Positions 6,157 through 6,895 of a DNA stretch of 6,895 bases are shown in pieces. Source of the stretch: Xanthobacteraceae bacterium (GTDB taxonomy: Bacteria > Pseudomonadota > Alphaproteobacteria > Rhizobiales > Xanthobacteraceae). The stretch's first letter is position 1. The number at the start of each line of letters is the position of its first letter. A program made the position numbers and the translations under genes. The notes under the pieces were generated by a model. It ran no database searches, was not told the DNA's origin, and saw nothing but the letters and a program-made list of their open reading frames with translations. The stretch is taken from assembly GCA_030043335.1 (NCBI GenBank), contig JASHXX010000105.1, forward strand, positions 1 to 6,895, written 5' to 3'.

Positions 6157-6555
6157 TCAGCGGAAGCGGCCACCACGCTCGATCACCTCGATGCTGTAGC
6201 CGTCCGGATCCTTAATGAAGAAGAAGCGAGCGACGCGCGCACCACCGTGCTTCAATTCCCGCAGCGGCCCGGGCTTGAGCTGGTCCGCTTCCATGCGCGC
6301 GTGCTCGCCGTCAAGATCGTCCACCACGACCGCAAAGTGGCCGTAGCCGTCACCAAGTGCGTAAGGCTCGGCGCGGCCCTTGTTCACCGTGAGCTCAAGC
6401 TCGAACGGGGAAGTCGCGTTACGCAGGTAGATCAGTGTGAAGTCGTCGAAAGCGATGCGATCCGCCGGCACGAGCCCGAAGGCGCGACGGTAGAAATCGG
6501 TGGCGCGCGCTTCATCAATGACACGTACCATCGAATGCACGGGTGTGGCAGTCAT
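6157..6555 (-). CDS. VOC-family metalloprotein, glyoxalase I-like
   Basis: This 132-residue single-domain protein is close in size and layout to E. coli glyoxalase I (135). Its four metal ligands can be placed: H7 (VHSMVRV), E54 (FELELT), H73 (GYGHFAVVVDD) and E123 (DGYSIEVIER), paralleling H5, E56, H74 and E122 of the E. coli enzyme. FYRRAFGL (21-28) and KDPDGYSIE (115-123) are further family marks. Glyoxalase I converts the methylglyoxal-glutathione hemithioacetal to lactoylglutathione in the cytoplasm; other VOC members with the same ligands act on other substrates, so the reaction is not certain. Its ATG overlaps the cytochrome c stop codon (ATGA, 6552-6555), with GAAGGA at 6562-6567. Being sandwiched inside a redox operon suggests a job linked to the dehydrogenase, perhaps clearing a reactive aldehyde. 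Confidence 0.88.
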   Translation of the reverse strand: MTATPVHSMVRVIDEARATDFYRRAFGLVPADRIAFDDFTLIYLRNATSPFELELTVNKGRAEPYALGDGYGHFAVVVDDLDGEHARMEADQLKPGPLRELKHGGARVARFFFIKDPDGYSIEVIERGGRFR

Positions 6556-6895
6556 TTCTGGTCCTTCAGAAAGGCGATGATGGCCTTGCGGACGTCGGAG
6601 TTGCGCTGTCTGTAGAGCATGAAGGAATCCGAGATGATCGCCTGCGGGTTCGTCAGGTAGGGGTCGAGGTGCGCATCATCCCAGACGAAATCCGCCTTGG
6701 CGTACCCTGGCGAATACTGGAAGCCGGCGACGCTGCCAGGCTTACGTCCGTATACGCCCGCCAATAATGGCCCCTGACGCGGTGGGTCCGCTGGATTCAG
6801 CGAATGGCAGGTCCCACATTGCTGCATGAAGAGATCCGCGCCGGTTGGCCTGACTGCGGTTGGAACTGGCATTTGCGCATGCACGGGCATAGTGC
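6552..6895 (-). CDS. Monohaem class I cytochrome c (partial, start beyond window)
   Basis: This is a small periplasmic c-type cytochrome. The frame is open to the right edge. Counting from the Met codon at 6888-6890, CGTCH (C25, C28, H29) is the haem-attachment motif and M91 in DSFMLYRQ is the likely second axial ligand. The helix DVRKAIIAFLKDQ (99-111) is the usual C-terminal helix of mitochondrial-type cytochromes c. That Met is probably not the start: the stretch PVHAQ looks like the end of a signal peptide (cleavage after A5), so the signal's hydrophobic part lies outside the window. The gene is the most upstream visible member of the dehydrogenase operon and overlaps the VOC gene by 4 bases. 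It is a natural electron acceptor for the GMC flavoprotein, in place of the tri-haem cytochrome subunit found in classical gluconate dehydrogenases. Confidence 0.9.
   Translation of the reverse strand, partial: TMPVHAQMPVPTAVRPTGADLFMQQCGTCHSLNPADPPRQGPLLAGVYGRKPGSVAGFQYSPGYAKADFVWDDAHLDPYLTNPQAIISDSFMLYRQRNSDVRKAIIAFLKDQK

Noticed and set aside
1..6895. CRISPR array, tRNA/rRNA gene, or intact insertion sequence
   Set aside because: No regularly spaced repeats, cloverleaf-like segments, transposase motifs or paired terminal inverted repeats were seen.

Overview
The window is GC-rich, densely coded bacterial DNA that reads as an alphaproteobacterial chromosome, most likely a Bradyrhizobium/Hyphomicrobiales-type organism. 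That assignment is an inference from protein character (MdtB/MdtC-type RND pump, catalase-like peroxidase paired with a cytochrome b561, Tat-exported GMC dehydrogenase) and from codon use. Seven protein genes can be supported, two of them cut by the window edges. No tRNA, rRNA, CRISPR array or intact mobile element was seen.

Layout. (1) Bases 1-1237, plus strand: the C-terminal 411 residues of an RND efflux permease, followed by a 157-base gap with an AT-rich promoter-like island. (2) 1395-1994, plus strand: a WrbA-type flavodoxin-like quinone reductase, followed by a 229-base gap of unrecognised sequence where plus- and minus-strand genes converge. (3) 2224-3830, minus strand: a two-gene operon joined by a 4-base GTGA overlap. 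It encodes a membrane-anchored catalase-like haem peroxidase (SrpA family) and a four-helix cytochrome b561. The 163-base region upstream holds a plausible sigma70 promoter with a repeated 10-mer, a perfect 14-base palindrome and a strong 11-bp hairpin. (4) 3994-6895, minus strand: a tightly packed operon running, in transcription order, monohaem cytochrome c (start beyond the window), glyoxalase I-like VOC protein, Tat-signal small subunit of the gluconate 2-dehydrogenase subunit 3 family, and GMC flavoprotein dehydrogenase.

How the genes may work together. The GMC protein has no export signal, while its small partner carries a twin-arginine signal, so the pair is probably exported together (hitchhiker mode). 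The flavoprotein carries a C-x5-C-x3-C motif at the place where FAD-glucose dehydrogenases bind a 3Fe-4S cluster. Electrons could therefore run from FAD through Fe-S to the small cytochrome c encoded in the same operon. The substrate is unknown; the embedded glyoxalase-like gene suggests, without proving, that a reactive aldehyde is involved. The neighbouring peroxidase/b561 operon looks like a second cell-envelope redox module, possibly passing quinol electrons to peroxide. WrbA handles quinones by two-electron reduction, so the region has an overall redox/quinone theme, though nothing in the sequence proves that the modules are co-regulated.
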